This document shows positions 37,592 to 47,209 of a stretch of DNA of 64,000 nucleotides, in pieces. The notes below the pieces were generated by a model. It made no database searches and was not told the DNA's origin. It worked only from the letters and a program-made list of their open reading frames with translations. Source of the DNA: Cytophagales bacterium CG12_big_fil_rev_8_21_14_0_65_40_12 (GTDB lineage: Bacteria > Bacteroidota > Bacteroidia > Cytophagales > Cyclobacteriaceae); contig PCUU01000033.1 of the NCBI GenBank assembly GCA_002786855.1, positions 62,001-126,000 on the forward strand, given 5' to 3'. Made by a program: the position numbers and the translations under genes. Within the stretch, counting starts at the first letter, position 1; each line of letters starts with the position of its first letter.

Positions 37592-38554
37592 TTAGTGTGT
37601 GTATAACTCTGTGATTGCAGTAAGTCCAAGATTCATATTGAAAATTTTAAGATCATCCAGTTGGCCCTCAAAGTCATCACTGTTATTGTGATCTGAGTAC
37701 CCGATGGTGACCGGAAATCTATTATTGATGAATGGGATATCATATTTATTGATTTGTTCCGATTCCATAATTCCATCGACCCAAATCTGCCACCTGCTTT
37801 GATTAGTCATTATTCCAACCAAATGATGCCATTGGCCATCGTCAATTGCCGTTTTCGACAAACCAGAGTCTCGCAGGAAATTAGAACCATCTCTACCCTG
37901 AAAATGCGCTCTACCATCAATAATGGACAATGAGAAACCTAGGTCGGACTCGCGCCCTCCATATTTTTCAACTAAGGTGGTATTGATTGTTCCCATTCGA
38001 TCAGATTTTACCCATACACTTACAGTTACCTCATTGCCAAGGTAATCCAATGTCGGTAACGCTATAATCTTGGTGCCTTTATGAAATTGTATTGCCTTAG
38101 CTGGCAATTCCTTACGATCTCGAACATAAGTAAGCGGTAATTTAACTGAACAGTCCAAATCATGACTGAGAATATCGTCAAACAGATATCCGTTAAACTT
38201 CATGTCCATCACGGTTCCTTTGACCAAGACATGATCATTTTTGATGTTTGTGTCGAAGCTTAGTCCATCGGAAACCACGTATTTTACATCGTAAATCCCC
38301 GCTTTGGCGTAGAAAACTTTCGGCTGAGTTTCGACAGTAACCGATGGAATGCCTTTCTCAAAATGCCAAACATGTTCGGAGGGTTCTCCTTCAGACTTAT
38401 CAAAAAAAGTAATCAATTCTCCAGAATAAACTACCTGTTTATCAGAATTGAAATTTGCGATCACTCTTTTGTCTTGTATTGTGCCTGTATTGATCGTATC
38501 GAACAAGTTGGGGAGCAGAAATAAGATTGAAGAGCAGAGGAATCTAAATCTCAT
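37592..38554 (-). CDS. PKD-like plus LamG/concanavalin-like domain protein
   Basis: 320 aa with a hydrophobic N-terminus (a signal peptide, cleavage uncertain). Residues about 28-115 form a PKD-like domain (FDKSEGEPSEHVWHFEKGIPSVTVE... YDVKYVVSDG). Residues about 130-320 are a LamG fold (VTVSVWVKSDR, DDGQWHHLVGIMTNQSRWQIWVDGIMES, FEGQLDDLKIFN). No sorting tail is present. It probably binds glycan or protein outside the cytoplasm. About 100 bp downstream of the LytTR regulator gene on the same strand, so co-regulation is possible. Confidence 0.8.
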   Translation of the reverse strand: MRFRFLCSSILFLLPNLFDTINTGTIQDKRVIANFNSDKQVVYSGELITFFDKSEGEPSEHVWHFEKGIPSVTVETQPKVFYAKAGIYDVKYVVSDGLSFDTNIKNDHVLVKGTVMDMKFNGYLFDDILSHDLDCSVKLPLTYVRDRKELPAKAIQFHKGTKIIALPTLDYLGNEVTVSVWVKSDRMGTINTTLVEKYGGRESDLGFSLSIIDGRAHFQGRDGSNFLRDSGLSKTAIDDGQWHHLVGIMTNQSRWQIWVDGIMESEQINKYDIPFINNRFPVTIGYSDHNNSDDFEGQLDDLKIFNMNLGLTAITELYTH

Positions 38555-38653
38555 GACAACTATTGGATTGGTTAGTTGTCCTAAGTTGAATATTTAAGAA
38601 ATGTGAAAATTCGACTGATTATTTAATGGGCATTATGAGTCTATACCTGTTGG

Positions 38654-39424
38654 TTAATATTTTACCTCCGTATTCCTGTTCCAATTTTTGAGTAATGTCA
38701 TTAGAGTATCTTTCTTGCGAACCGAAACGGGTAACAAATCATTATTGCTCATCACAACGGTTCCGCCTTCACCTTTTTCGAACCTTTTTATATGATTTAT
38801 ATTAACCAAATAGGAATTATGAATTCTTATAAATTCATGGCCCTGCAAGATGTCTTCATATGATTTTAAGTTTTTGGAAACAAAAATCTCAGGCCCTGTT
38901 ATCAATTTAAATCGAGTATAACTCCCCTCTGCCAAACACCAAATTATGTCTTCAATCTTGACAATGTGAATGCTTTCTTGATCACTCAAAACGATTTTTC
39001 TTTGACTTAGACTACTACCAGAGAGATGTTCCGTAAGGACTGCCAACTGCTGCTCAAGGCCATTGAATCTTTGGGCCTGTTTAACTTTAGCTATTGCCTT
39101 TACCAACTCATCTGGATCGACTGGTTTTAAAAGGAAGTCAATAGCGCTGCAACGAAAAGCCGCCAAAGCGTACTTGTCGTGGGCTGTTATGAAAATCACT
39201 TTTAGGTTTTTGTGTTTCAGTTTTTGAACCAGTTCTATACCGGTCCCATCGTTCATTTCTACATCGAGCAAAGCCAAGTCTGGTTGTACTTCAAATATTA
39301 ATTTTAGCCCAGACTCCAAACTATCTGCCGTTCCAACAACCGATACTTCTGGGCAATAATGAGCCAACAATCCTAACAATAGTCTGGTCACGTTGCTCTC
39401 ATTATCAATTATGACTGTTCTCAT
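38654..39424 (-). CDS. LytTR-family response regulator
   Basis: 256 aa: receiver domain with the phosphoacceptor Asp54 in DLALLDVEM, Lys100 in FLLKPVDP, then a LytTR DNA-binding domain (IVLSDQESIHIVKIEDIIWCLAEGSYTRF, HEFIRIHNSYLVNINHI). Partner of the sensor kinase that starts 20 bp upstream on the same strand. Bacteroidota LytTR regulators often control surface or export genes; the adjacent PKD-LamG gene is a possible target. Confidence 0.95.
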   Translation of the reverse strand: MRTVIIDNESNVTRLLLGLLAHYCPEVSVVGTADSLESGLKLIFEVQPDLALLDVEMNDGTGIELVQKLKHKNLKVIFITAHDKYALAAFRCSAIDFLLKPVDPDELVKAIAKVKQAQRFNGLEQQLAVLTEHLSGSSLSQRKIVLSDQESIHIVKIEDIIWCLAEGSYTRFKLITGPEIFVSKNLKSYEDILQGHEFIRIHNSYLVNINHIKRFEKGEGGTVVMSNNDLLPVSVRKKDTLMTLLKNWNRNTEVKY

Positions 39425-39444
39425 TTGGAATTAATTTATGGGGA

Positions 39445-41400
39445 TCAAATCGTTTTATAAGTAATCGGCAATTCAAACAAAACCTGTGTACCTGTTATGT
39501 GTCCGTTTTCCTGGCGATCACTCACGCTGAATCTGATATTCCTTTTCAACTGTTTTTTTAATAACTCGATCCTATCTTGAGTAATAATTGTAGCGAGCGA
39601 CTTATGCCCTTTTTCTTCTTTTAACTTAGTTGACCGCGTTATTCCCACCCCATTGTCTTCTACTCGAAACTTTAAAAAACCATTACTCTCCAAAAAACTG
39701 ATTTCTATTCTTCCATCCTCTTTATCAGAAATACCATGTTCCAGTGAGTTCTCTATAAAAGGTTGAGCAAACATTGGAGGAATCAATATTTCGGATGGGT
39801 TCGAATCGGTATCGACCTCAATTTGATAATTGAATTTATTGTCGAATCGAATTTTTTGAAGGTCCAAATAATGTCGAAGAGTGGTGATCTCGTCTTCGAG
39901 CGACACATAGTTTTCACGACTATTTTCCAAAATACGCCTCATCAGTTTTGCAAACTTTGAAAGGTATTCTAATGCCTGAAGACCTTGGCCTTTGTTGATG
40001 AGGAACATCTGAATAGACGACAAGGCATTGAATAAAAAATGTGGGTTTAATTGGCTGCGCAACAGCTGATTTCTAGACTCTTGAGCAAGGTTTTTTTCCT
40101 TTTCAACCTTTCGTTTATAGAGGATGACAATCAAAGTAATGGCCACTACGGATGTCAGTCCCAGTGAGATGAGCATCAAGTTCCGAAAGTAAATCTTCTG
40201 ATTATTCGCCTCTTGTATAGATTGTAAGCCCGCTATTCTTGTTTCTCTTTCCCTTAATTCATACGAAAGTGCCATCTTATCGGCCTTTGACTTAGTTTCT
40301 ATTGCTTGAAGGCTATCTTTTAAATAATCAAGACGTTCATAGTTTTTTAGTGCCTGCTGATAATCGCCCATCATCTGATTTACCTCTATTAGCCAATCCA
40401 GTCCTTTAACTTCCCCTTGTGGATTCCCGATACTTTTGGCGATAGAAACGCTTTTGACTATATCATCTAAAGCATTTTTTGTTTCCCCTAATTCAAGCCA
40501 ACTCTTTGATCTATAGAGATAAGGGGTCATCATAAAGCCCCAATCACCAATGGGTTCGATCATTTGATAGAGTGTATCTGAGAATGCCAATGCATCTTTG
40601 TACTTACCTTTGAGGTAACTGCCCATGGTGATTACATTTAAGGATTGAAATATTTCACCGGATAGCCTTCTTTCAGTGGCCATGGCATACTCCCGAAAAC
40701 CATAGTAAAGGGCGGAGTCTGCCAAACCCATTTTAGCATAAGTCAGGCCTATATTGCCCAATAAAACGGTAATTTGTGTCGAATCTTTGATCGAAAGGGA
40801 TAATGCATATGCCTTCTTGTGATAGAAAAGCGCCTTTTCAGACTCTTGCAGGTCACTATAAACAGTAGCCAAAGCATTGATTGATGCGGCCTGCACTTGT
40901 TGATTATCAATGGATTCAGCCAAAGCAAGTGACTGTTCAAAGTACATTAAGGCAGAGTCGTAATCATTATATCTTGCGCTTTGTCCACCTTTGAAATAGA
41001 TAAACTGAGCCTCATAAACAGGCTTTCCTTCCCTCCTTGCCTTCTTAATAATCTCATCAAGAATATTGTTGGCCTTAATCCTGTTATCACTGTATCGATA
41101 AAACAGGTAAGCGATATTTTGAGATTTATAATAAGCCTTATCGTATCCTTGGTCGGCCGAAGTTTGAGCAAATTTTGAAATTGCTGGTAAGAAATTTTGG
41201 AATGCCATGCTGTTTTGAGTCGTGTCAGTGAAATTAAACCCATACAGCACGCTATACATAGAATCCAAATCCGATAAAATTTGCTTTTCGGATGGTTGGG
41301 CGTTCATGGTGCTTACCGAATAGAAAAAATAGCCCAGAATGAGCAAAGCACGGACTCCATAGGATTTCCGACTTTTGGTTAGGTTAACTGGCGGTATCAT
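39445..41400 (-). CDS. Sensor histidine kinase with periplasmic TPR repeats (LytS type)
   Basis: 651 aa. N-terminal hydrophobic segment and signal (about 15-35), a TPR array (about 85-380, e.g. YDSALMYFEQSLALAES, EKALFYHKKAYALSLS), one membrane helix (about 405-428, LMLISLGLTSVVAITLIVIL), coiled linker, and the His_kinase domain with LRSQLNPHFLFNALSSI (His454) and the ATPase region (FVEDNGVGITRST, phosphotransfer N-box in PFIENSLEHGI). Signals from the periplasm to the adjacent LytTR regulator. Confidence 0.94.
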   Translation of the reverse strand: MIPPVNLTKSRKSYGVRALLILGYFFYSVSTMNAQPSEKQILSDLDSMYSVLYGFNFTDTTQNSMAFQNFLPAISKFAQTSADQGYDKAYYKSQNIAYLFYRYSDNRIKANNILDEIIKKARREGKPVYEAQFIYFKGGQSARYNDYDSALMYFEQSLALAESIDNQQVQAASINALATVYSDLQESEKALFYHKKAYALSLSIKDSTQITVLLGNIGLTYAKMGLADSALYYGFREYAMATERRLSGEIFQSLNVITMGSYLKGKYKDALAFSDTLYQMIEPIGDWGFMMTPYLYRSKSWLELGETKNALDDIVKSVSIAKSIGNPQGEVKGLDWLIEVNQMMGDYQQALKNYERLDYLKDSLQAIETKSKADKMALSYELRERETRIAGLQSIQEANNQKIYFRNLMLISLGLTSVVAITLIVILYKRKVEKEKNLAQESRNQLLRSQLNPHFLFNALSSIQMFLINKGQGLQALEYLSKFAKLMRRILENSRENYVSLEDEITTLRHYLDLQKIRFDNKFNYQIEVDTDSNPSEILIPPMFAQPFIENSLEHGISDKEDGRIEISFLESNGFLKFRVEDNGVGITRSTKLKEEKGHKSLATIITQDRIELLKKQLKRNIRFSVSDRQENGHITGTQVLFELPITYKTI

Positions 41401-41635
41401 TGGTTATCAAGATTCTAAAAATATACAATATTTATATGATTGAGCAGCCAATCACTGTCCTGTTTAGTCGAAAATCTTGATAAGTGTAGTCTTTCAATTC
41501 ATAAGTGTAATCCGTCAAAATCCTTAGTCCTTCGCTTTCAAAACCAATTCTTACCACTCTTATATTAGGCTTTGAAATCAGCAAGTGTTTGGAGTATATT
41601 ACCATTTCAATTAAACACAAACCAAAGCGTATAGA

Positions 41636-43336
41636 ATGAAACTACTATCTATTAAAACCATTCGCGCGGTTTTTCTTTTGTTAATTTCAGTAGCTTCTTT
41701 GAGCGTAAAAGCACAAAGCGACCCCACTGGACAATCAGCCGTTACCCGAACTTTTGCCATCACCAATGCAACGGTGGTTCAAGCGCCTGGTAAAGAAATA
41801 AAAGAGGCAACCGTAGTGATAAAAAACGGGCTTATCGAGGCCGTAGGAACCAATTTGACCATTCCAAACAATGCCCAAGTCATTGATGGCAAAGGAATGT
41901 ATGTTTATTCAGCATTTATTGATGGCTTGGCCTACACTGGCTCCAAAAGACCAGAAAATGTGGCCAGACCAAACAACTTGTTTTCTCCAGACCCACCAAA
42001 CGACTATGCTGGTATTACTCCTGAAAACAGTGTTTTAGCACAAATCGATATTTCTAGCAGCACTATTGGAAATATGAGAAAAGAAGGCTTCGCCATCTCT
42101 CATACTGTTCCTTACGGTAGAATGCTGCCTGGATCTGGTGCATTGATACTTTTAGGAGATAAAAGTCATGCAGACGAAATCATGCTCATGAATGATGTCT
42201 CTATGTTCACTCAGTTCGCTGGTGCACCTGGTGCTTATCCGGGTAACGTGCTAGGCATCATGGCGAAATGGAGAAATCTATACCGCAACGCGGAAAACAA
42301 CAAAAAGCACTATGATGCTTACACTGAAAACCCAAGCGGCATTGAAAGACCCGAAAGAGATCGAGTCACCGAAGCCTTTTTTCCTGTAGTTACAAAACAG
42401 CGACCTGTTGTTTTTGACGTTGCTGGTGTTCTTGAAGTGCAAAGGGCAATGAGCCTTCAAAAGGATTTGGGTTTCAAACTCATTGTTGGCAATGTTCAGC
42501 AAGCTTGGGATATCGCTCCAATGTTAAAAAACAATGGAACAGGTGTTTTCTTGTCATTGGATATGCCCGACATGCCGAAAGAAGCCAAAGGCAAAGATTT
42601 AGAAGCTATGACGGAAGAAACAAAACAGCTTGAAGCCAGAAAAATGGAATTCTGGAAAAAATATGCCTCTCAAGCAGCTGTATTAAGTGCTGCGGGTGTA
42701 AAATTTGGATTTTCTTCTTTAGATGCCACAGGCAATAAAATCAAGGCGAATCTAATGACCATGATTGAAAACGGTTTGAACGAAAGTGATGCACTTGCCG
42801 CACTTACCATTAATGCTGCATCCCTTTTAGGCATAGATAAAATCGCAGGAACGGTTGAAAAAGGTAAAACTGCCAATCTTATGGTGAGCAATGCTCCTTT
42901 CTTTACTAAGGATGCTCAAATCCGATACATGTTTGTGGATGGAGATAAGTATGACCTCGAAATTAAAGAGAAAAAAGAAGCAGGTAAAGGCAATGCCAGC
43001 GAAGGCAGTGCAGCAGGCGCAGCCGCTGTAGTCGGGTCATGGACTTATTCTTTCGAAACACCTCAAGGAGAAACCACTGGTAAAATGATCATTAAAAATG
43101 AAGGTGGTACCTTAACAGGTTCAATGACCAGCGGTGATGGTTCTGGAGATGTGGATATGCAGGACGTGACTTTTGTGAATGGCGTTTTAACATTTTCTAT
43201 TTCAAGAGATGGCGGTGGCCAATCAATCGAGTTGGTAATTTCAGGAACGGTTACAGGGAAAACCTATAATGCAGAGGTGACGGTTTCAGCATTTAACTTC
43301 TCTACTCCGCTGACTGCAACCAAAGATGACGGACAA
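41636..43336 (+). CDS. Amidohydrolase-fold protein lacking the metal-binding HxH, with C-terminal beta domain
   Basis: 567 aa (stop 43337-43339), signal peptide to about residue 27. Residues about 38-90 and 370-420 form the beta-sandwich and barrel edge of imidazolonepropionase-like amidohydrolases (AITNATVVQAPGKEIKEATVVIKNGLIEAVG, GIDKIAGTVEKGKTANLMV). Where the family has the His-x-His metal ligands, this protein has Leu98 and Tyr100 (AFIDGLAYTG). It is therefore unlikely to bind the usual metal pair. A lipocalin-like beta domain follows (about 460-560). First of three clustered homologues. Confidence 0.85.
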
Positions 43337-43352
43337 TAAAATACTGAACGAC

Positions 43353-44717
43353 ATGAAAAAAAATATATTCGTACTTACGATCATGCTCTTTACTGGCTTT
43401 GTAGCAAATGCACAAGTAAAGAAAGGAGACGTATTGATCAAAAATGCAACGGTGTTGACGGTTACCAAGGGTACCCTAACCAATACTGATGTTTTGGTCT
43501 CTGGAGGAAAAATTTCAAGAATTGGCAAAGGCCTTAATGCCCCGAACGGTGTTCAAGAAATTGACGCTACTGGTAAATTTCTGATGCCAGGTATTATTGA
43601 CGCACACTCGCACATTGCGCTTAGCGCTGTAAATGAAGGTACAAGTCAGGTAACCTCTGAAGTTCAAATGGGTGATGTGATTGATCCATTCGATGTATCT
43701 ATTTATCGCGCCTTGGCCGGTGGTGTAACTTCAACCCATGCTTTGCATGGCTCTGCCAACGTAATTGGTGGCGAAAGTGAAACTTTAAAACTTCGATATG
43801 GATCTACCAATCCAGAAGATTTAAAATTCGAAAATGCACCAAGGACCATCAAATTCGCCTTAGGAGAAAATCCAACCAGAGGTGGTCGTTCTCGTGGCAT
43901 TCAGCCATCAAGCCGTATGGGGGTTGAAGCCATGCTTCGCAACTCCTTCACCGATGCTCAAGCTTACAGGGCCAAATGGAACGCTTACAAGGCCGATAAA
44001 AACCCACGAAAAATAGCACCTGAATACGATTTGAGAATGGAGACTTTAGTTGATATTCTTGAAGGCAGAGTATTAGTGCATTGTCACTCCTACAGAGCTG
44101 ATGAGATTTATATGTTAATGAAAGTATTCGCTGATTTCGGCATTACTAAATTGACTTATCAGCATGCTAACGAGGCGTATAAAGTAGCTCCTGAACTTGC
44201 AGAATTCGGTGCAATGGCTTCAGTATTTGCCGATTGGTGGGCATATAAATTAGAAGTTTATTATTCTACTGCTTACAATGCTACAATTTTAACAAGAAAT
44301 GGAGTGACCACTTCTATCAATTCAGATTCAGGTGAATTGATTAGACATTTATTCCATGAAGCAGCGAAAACTCAAAAATATGGTGATTTAACTGATGAAG
44401 AAGCATTATCGCTTATCACTTTGAATCCAGCCAAACAACTGGGTATTGAAAACAGAGTTGGTTCTATTGAAGTTGGGAAAGATGCTGACCTAGCACTTTT
44501 CGAAGGCCATCCCCTATCTGTTTATGCAATTCCTGTGATGACGTTTGTAGACGGTGTCAAATACTTCGATCGTGCTAACGATATTAAAGACCAAAGAATC
44601 TATGTAAACCCTGAGCAAGCCGTTGAGAACGTAACAATTTTCAACAGAGAAGATCAGCACAGATGCATGGATACTGAAGTAGTTAGCTTCGAAGCCTTAT
44701 TTTCTAACAACAAATGA
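43353..44717 (+). CDS. Secreted amidohydrolase (metal-ligand set intact)
   Basis: 454 aa from ATG 43353, signal peptide (LTIMLFTGFVANA). Imidazolonepropionase/dipeptidase-like amidohydrolase with all expected metal ligands: IIDAHSHI (His85, His87), ALGENP (Glu172), LVHCHSY (His243, His245), YQHAN (His271) and INSDSGE (Asp325). A classical SIEVGKDADLALFEG tail. Cleaves an amide or peptide bond, perhaps a cyclic imide or dipeptide. Ends with an ATGA overlap into the third homologue; the first ends 13 bp before its ATG. Confidence 0.9.
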   Translation: MKKNIFVLTIMLFTGFVANAQVKKGDVLIKNATVLTVTKGTLTNTDVLVSGGKISRIGKGLNAPNGVQEIDATGKFLMPGIIDAHSHIALSAVNEGTSQVTSEVQMGDVIDPFDVSIYRALAGGVTSTHALHGSANVIGGESETLKLRYGSTNPEDLKFENAPRTIKFALGENPTRGGRSRGIQPSSRMGVEAMLRNSFTDAQAYRAKWNAYKADKNPRKIAPEYDLRMETLVDILEGRVLVHCHSYRADEIYMLMKVFADFGITKLTYQHANEAYKVAPELAEFGAMASVFADWWAYKLEVYYSTAYNATILTRNGVTTSINSDSGELIRHLFHEAAKTQKYGDLTDEEALSLITLNPAKQLGIENRVGSIEVGKDADLALFEGHPLSVYAIPVMTFVDGVKYFDRANDIKDQRIYVNPEQAVENVTIFNREDQHRCMDTEVVSFEALFSNNK

Positions 44718-46051
44718 AAGGAGCTATGAAAAGAGTATTTCAATTAATAATAATCGCCATAATGGTTCCGCTTCTTTCTTTCGGACAAGAAGATGACCAA
44801 GTAATGAAGGCGCGTGGTGGTAAGTTTGCGCTTACCAACGCTAAAATTTATACCGTTACTAACGGTATCATCGAAAACGGTACATTATTGATCAATAATG
44901 GAATTATAGAAGCTGTAGGTGCGAATGTAAAAATTCCGGCTGATGCAGAAGTAATAGACTGCAAAGGGAAAGAAATATACCCTGGCATGATTGATTCTGG
45001 TACTAAGTTGGGTTTGTCTGAAATAGAAAGCATAGCTGAGGCTAATGACTTCAGCGAAAGCGGTGATTTAACACCCCAAATGCAAGCTTTATCGGCCGTT
45101 AACCCGAATTCAGTGTCAATCCCTGTTACAAGAGTAAGTGGCGTAACTACCGTTTGGACTGCACCAGCTGGTGGTGTTTTACCTGGTACAGCCGCTACGA
45201 TCAATTTGTTTGGCTACACTCCTGACCAAATGTTTGCTGGTTCTAAAGGTATCATAATGAATTTCCCATCATCTGGTGGTGGCGGTAGATTCAGAAGAAG
45301 ATCACCTGAAGAGCAAGCTAAAGCAGTAGAAAGAGCCTTAAAGACGGTTAATGATGCTTGGGACAAAGCTGAGCTTTATGCTAAAATAGAAGGTTCTGGC
45401 GATGTTAGAGACTATCCTGAAATCGAAGCTTTGGTACCAGTTGTAAAAGGTTCAATGGCGCTTTTTATTGAGGTGAATGCTGCCAAGGACATTTTAACCG
45501 CTTTAGAGTGGATTAAGAAGCGTGGCTATAAAAATGTAGTACTCACTGGTGTTGCAGAAGGTTGGAGAGTTGCAGATAAAATTGCAGAGGCCAAGGTTCC
45601 TGTAGTAGCTGGTCCAGTACAAGCTATCCCTACCCGTGATTCTGATGCCTATGATGCCGCTTATGCTAACCCTGCAATCATGCATAAGGCAGGTGTTAAA
45701 GTAGCCATCAGAACTGGTGATACTGAGAACGTACGTAATTTACCTTATCATGCTGGCTTTGCGGCTGCCTATGGTATGGGTAAAGAAGAAGCTTTAAAGG
45801 CCATCACCATCAATGCTGCTCAAATTTTGGGTGTTTCAGATCAAATTGGATCTATTGAAGTGGGCAAAAAAGCAAACGTATTTGTTTCAACTGGTGATCC
45901 TTTCGAAACCGCTACTAAAATCACCAATGTGTTCATTGACGGATATTTAATCCCAATGACTTCTCAGCAAATCAGATTATACGATGAATTCTTGAACAGA
46001 ACTCCAGGCGTTAAAAAGAACGATCCTGCGATCCAGATCAAGAAGAAGTAA
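44714..46051 (+). CDS. Amidohydrolase-fold protein lacking the metal-binding HxH
   Basis: 445 aa with a signal peptide (LIIIAIMVPLLSFGQ). N-terminal (TNAKIYTVTNGIIENGTLLINNGIIEAVG) and C-terminal (ITINAAQILGVSDQIGSIEVGKKANVFVSTGDPF) signatures of the family are intact, but the HxH is replaced: YPGMIDSGTKLG puts Gly96 and Lys98 at the ligand positions. An Asp in RTGDTENV may remain. Overlaps the middle gene by 4 bp (ATGA). Together the three genes suggest one catalytic and two structural or regulatory subunits; this is inference. Confidence 0.85.
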   Translation: MKGAMKRVFQLIIIAIMVPLLSFGQEDDQVMKARGGKFALTNAKIYTVTNGIIENGTLLINNGIIEAVGANVKIPADAEVIDCKGKEIYPGMIDSGTKLGLSEIESIAEANDFSESGDLTPQMQALSAVNPNSVSIPVTRVSGVTTVWTAPAGGVLPGTAATINLFGYTPDQMFAGSKGIIMNFPSSGGGGRFRRRSPEEQAKAVERALKTVNDAWDKAELYAKIEGSGDVRDYPEIEALVPVVKGSMALFIEVNAAKDILTALEWIKKRGYKNVVLTGVAEGWRVADKIAEAKVPVVAGPVQAIPTRDSDAYDAAYANPAIMHKAGVKVAIRTGDTENVRNLPYHAGFAAAYGMGKEEALKAITINAAQILGVSDQIGSIEVGKKANVFVSTGDPFETATKITNVFIDGYLIPMTSQQIRLYDEFLNRTPGVKKNDPAIQIKKK

Positions 46052-46071
46052 TCGCAAAAATCACATATAAT

Positions 46072-46105
46072 AAAGAATAGCGACTCAGATGAGTCGCTAT
46101 TCTTT
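46072..46105. terminator. Bidirectional terminator after the amidohydrolase operon
   Basis: Perfect 15-bp stem AAAGAATAGCGACTC / GAGTCGCTATTCTTT with a 4-nt loop AGAT, between the convergent amidohydrolase and agmatinase genes. Confidence 0.9.
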
Positions 46106-46153
46106 TGTCTATATCTATTTGTTTATGTGTGGTTTAGAAACAAAATCTAAACT

Positions 46154-47206
46154 TTAACTGAAACTTAACAATCCCTTACTCACTCCCATCAGATTGATCA
46201 TTCTGTAAAGTGCACGAGCGCCAACATTGGCATCCCATTCATCTTTTCCTTGAGCTACTTCATTCAAGTCACAACCAATAATGGTCCGCCCAGAAAGTAC
46301 GACTTGCTTGAATAAATACAGCACTTGTTCTAAATCAAAACCTCCAGGAACTGGCGTGCCAGTATTCGGACAAAGTTTTGGGTCAAGCCCGTCAATATCA
46401 AAAGAGATATATACCTGTTGAGGTAGAGCATTGATGATTTCTTGGCATTGCTCAGCCCAAGTTTTACCTTCAAATTGGCCATGTTTTAAATCCTGATCAA
46501 AAAAGGTAACTACTCTCCCATCAGATTCCTGAATACATTCTTGCTCCTCCTTGCAAAAATCACGAATTCCAACTTGCACTAGTTTTTTGACTTTGTCAAT
46601 TTTGAGCACATTCGTCATGATGCTTGCATGGCTAAATTGAAAGCCTTCATAAGCCTCTCGCAAATCCGCATGTGCATCAATTTGAAGCACACCGAAATCT
46701 CCGTAATGCTCTCCGCAAGCTTTAATATGTCCTAAAGGCGTGCTATGATCACCTCCTAACAGCACAGTTGCCTTACCTTGCGACAACCAATATTCAGATT
46801 GTTGTTGCACATAAAGCATTAACTGCTCAGTCTGCTCATTGATTTCTTGAAGAATAAGCTCCATTTCGGCTTTTTGATCCTCATCAGCGCCATCTTCTAA
46901 CCATTCGATGTAGACTTCAGACTTGGAACGGAGTGTTTTTCCTAAAGCATACCATACTTCGGGGATTTCGGCCATGGCAATTCCCATTTTCCAAGCATCC
47001 TCAATATCGAGTTGGCTATAATCAATTTGAGGCGAAGCGTCAAAAATGGCTTGAGGCCCATCGGCCGTGCCCGCTCCATAAGACACTGTAACATCCCAAG
47101 GAACTGGAATCACAACCACTTTTGCATTTTCAGTATCAAAAGGTAAACCGAACAAGGTTCCCTTCACTCCTACGCCATTCGGATCAAAAGCTTGAGTTTC
47201 AGACAT
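46154..47206 (-). CDS. Agmatinase/arginase-family ureohydrolase
   Basis: 350 aa with the complete manganese-binding set: GGDHSTPLG (His154), DAHADLRE (Asp177, His179, Asp181), and FDIDGLDP (Asp270, Asp272), plus PVPGG. In a polyamine context (downstream of SpeD-SpeE) it probably hydrolyses agmatine to putrescine and urea, though arginase or a related ureohydrolase activity cannot be excluded. The stop of the upstream gene lies 3 bp from its ATG, one transcript. Confidence 0.9.
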   Translation of the reverse strand: MSETQAFDPNGVGVKGTLFGLPFDTENAKVVVIPVPWDVTVSYGAGTADGPQAIFDASPQIDYSQLDIEDAWKMGIAMAEIPEVWYALGKTLRSKSEVYIEWLEDGADEDQKAEMELILQEINEQTEQLMLYVQQQSEYWLSQGKATVLLGGDHSTPLGHIKACGEHYGDFGVLQIDAHADLREAYEGFQFSHASIMTNVLKIDKVKKLVQVGIRDFCKEEQECIQESDGRVVTFFDQDLKHGQFEGKTWAEQCQEIINALPQQVYISFDIDGLDPKLCPNTGTPVPGGFDLEQVLYLFKQVVLSGRTIIGCDLNEVAQGKDEWDANVGARALYRMINLMGVSKGLLSFS

Positions 47207-47209
47207 AGC

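Noticed and set aside
41432..41620. 62-aa frame between the histidine kinase and the amidohydrolase genes
   Set aside because: No start context, no domain, no membrane or signal features; likely chance in a divergent promoter region.
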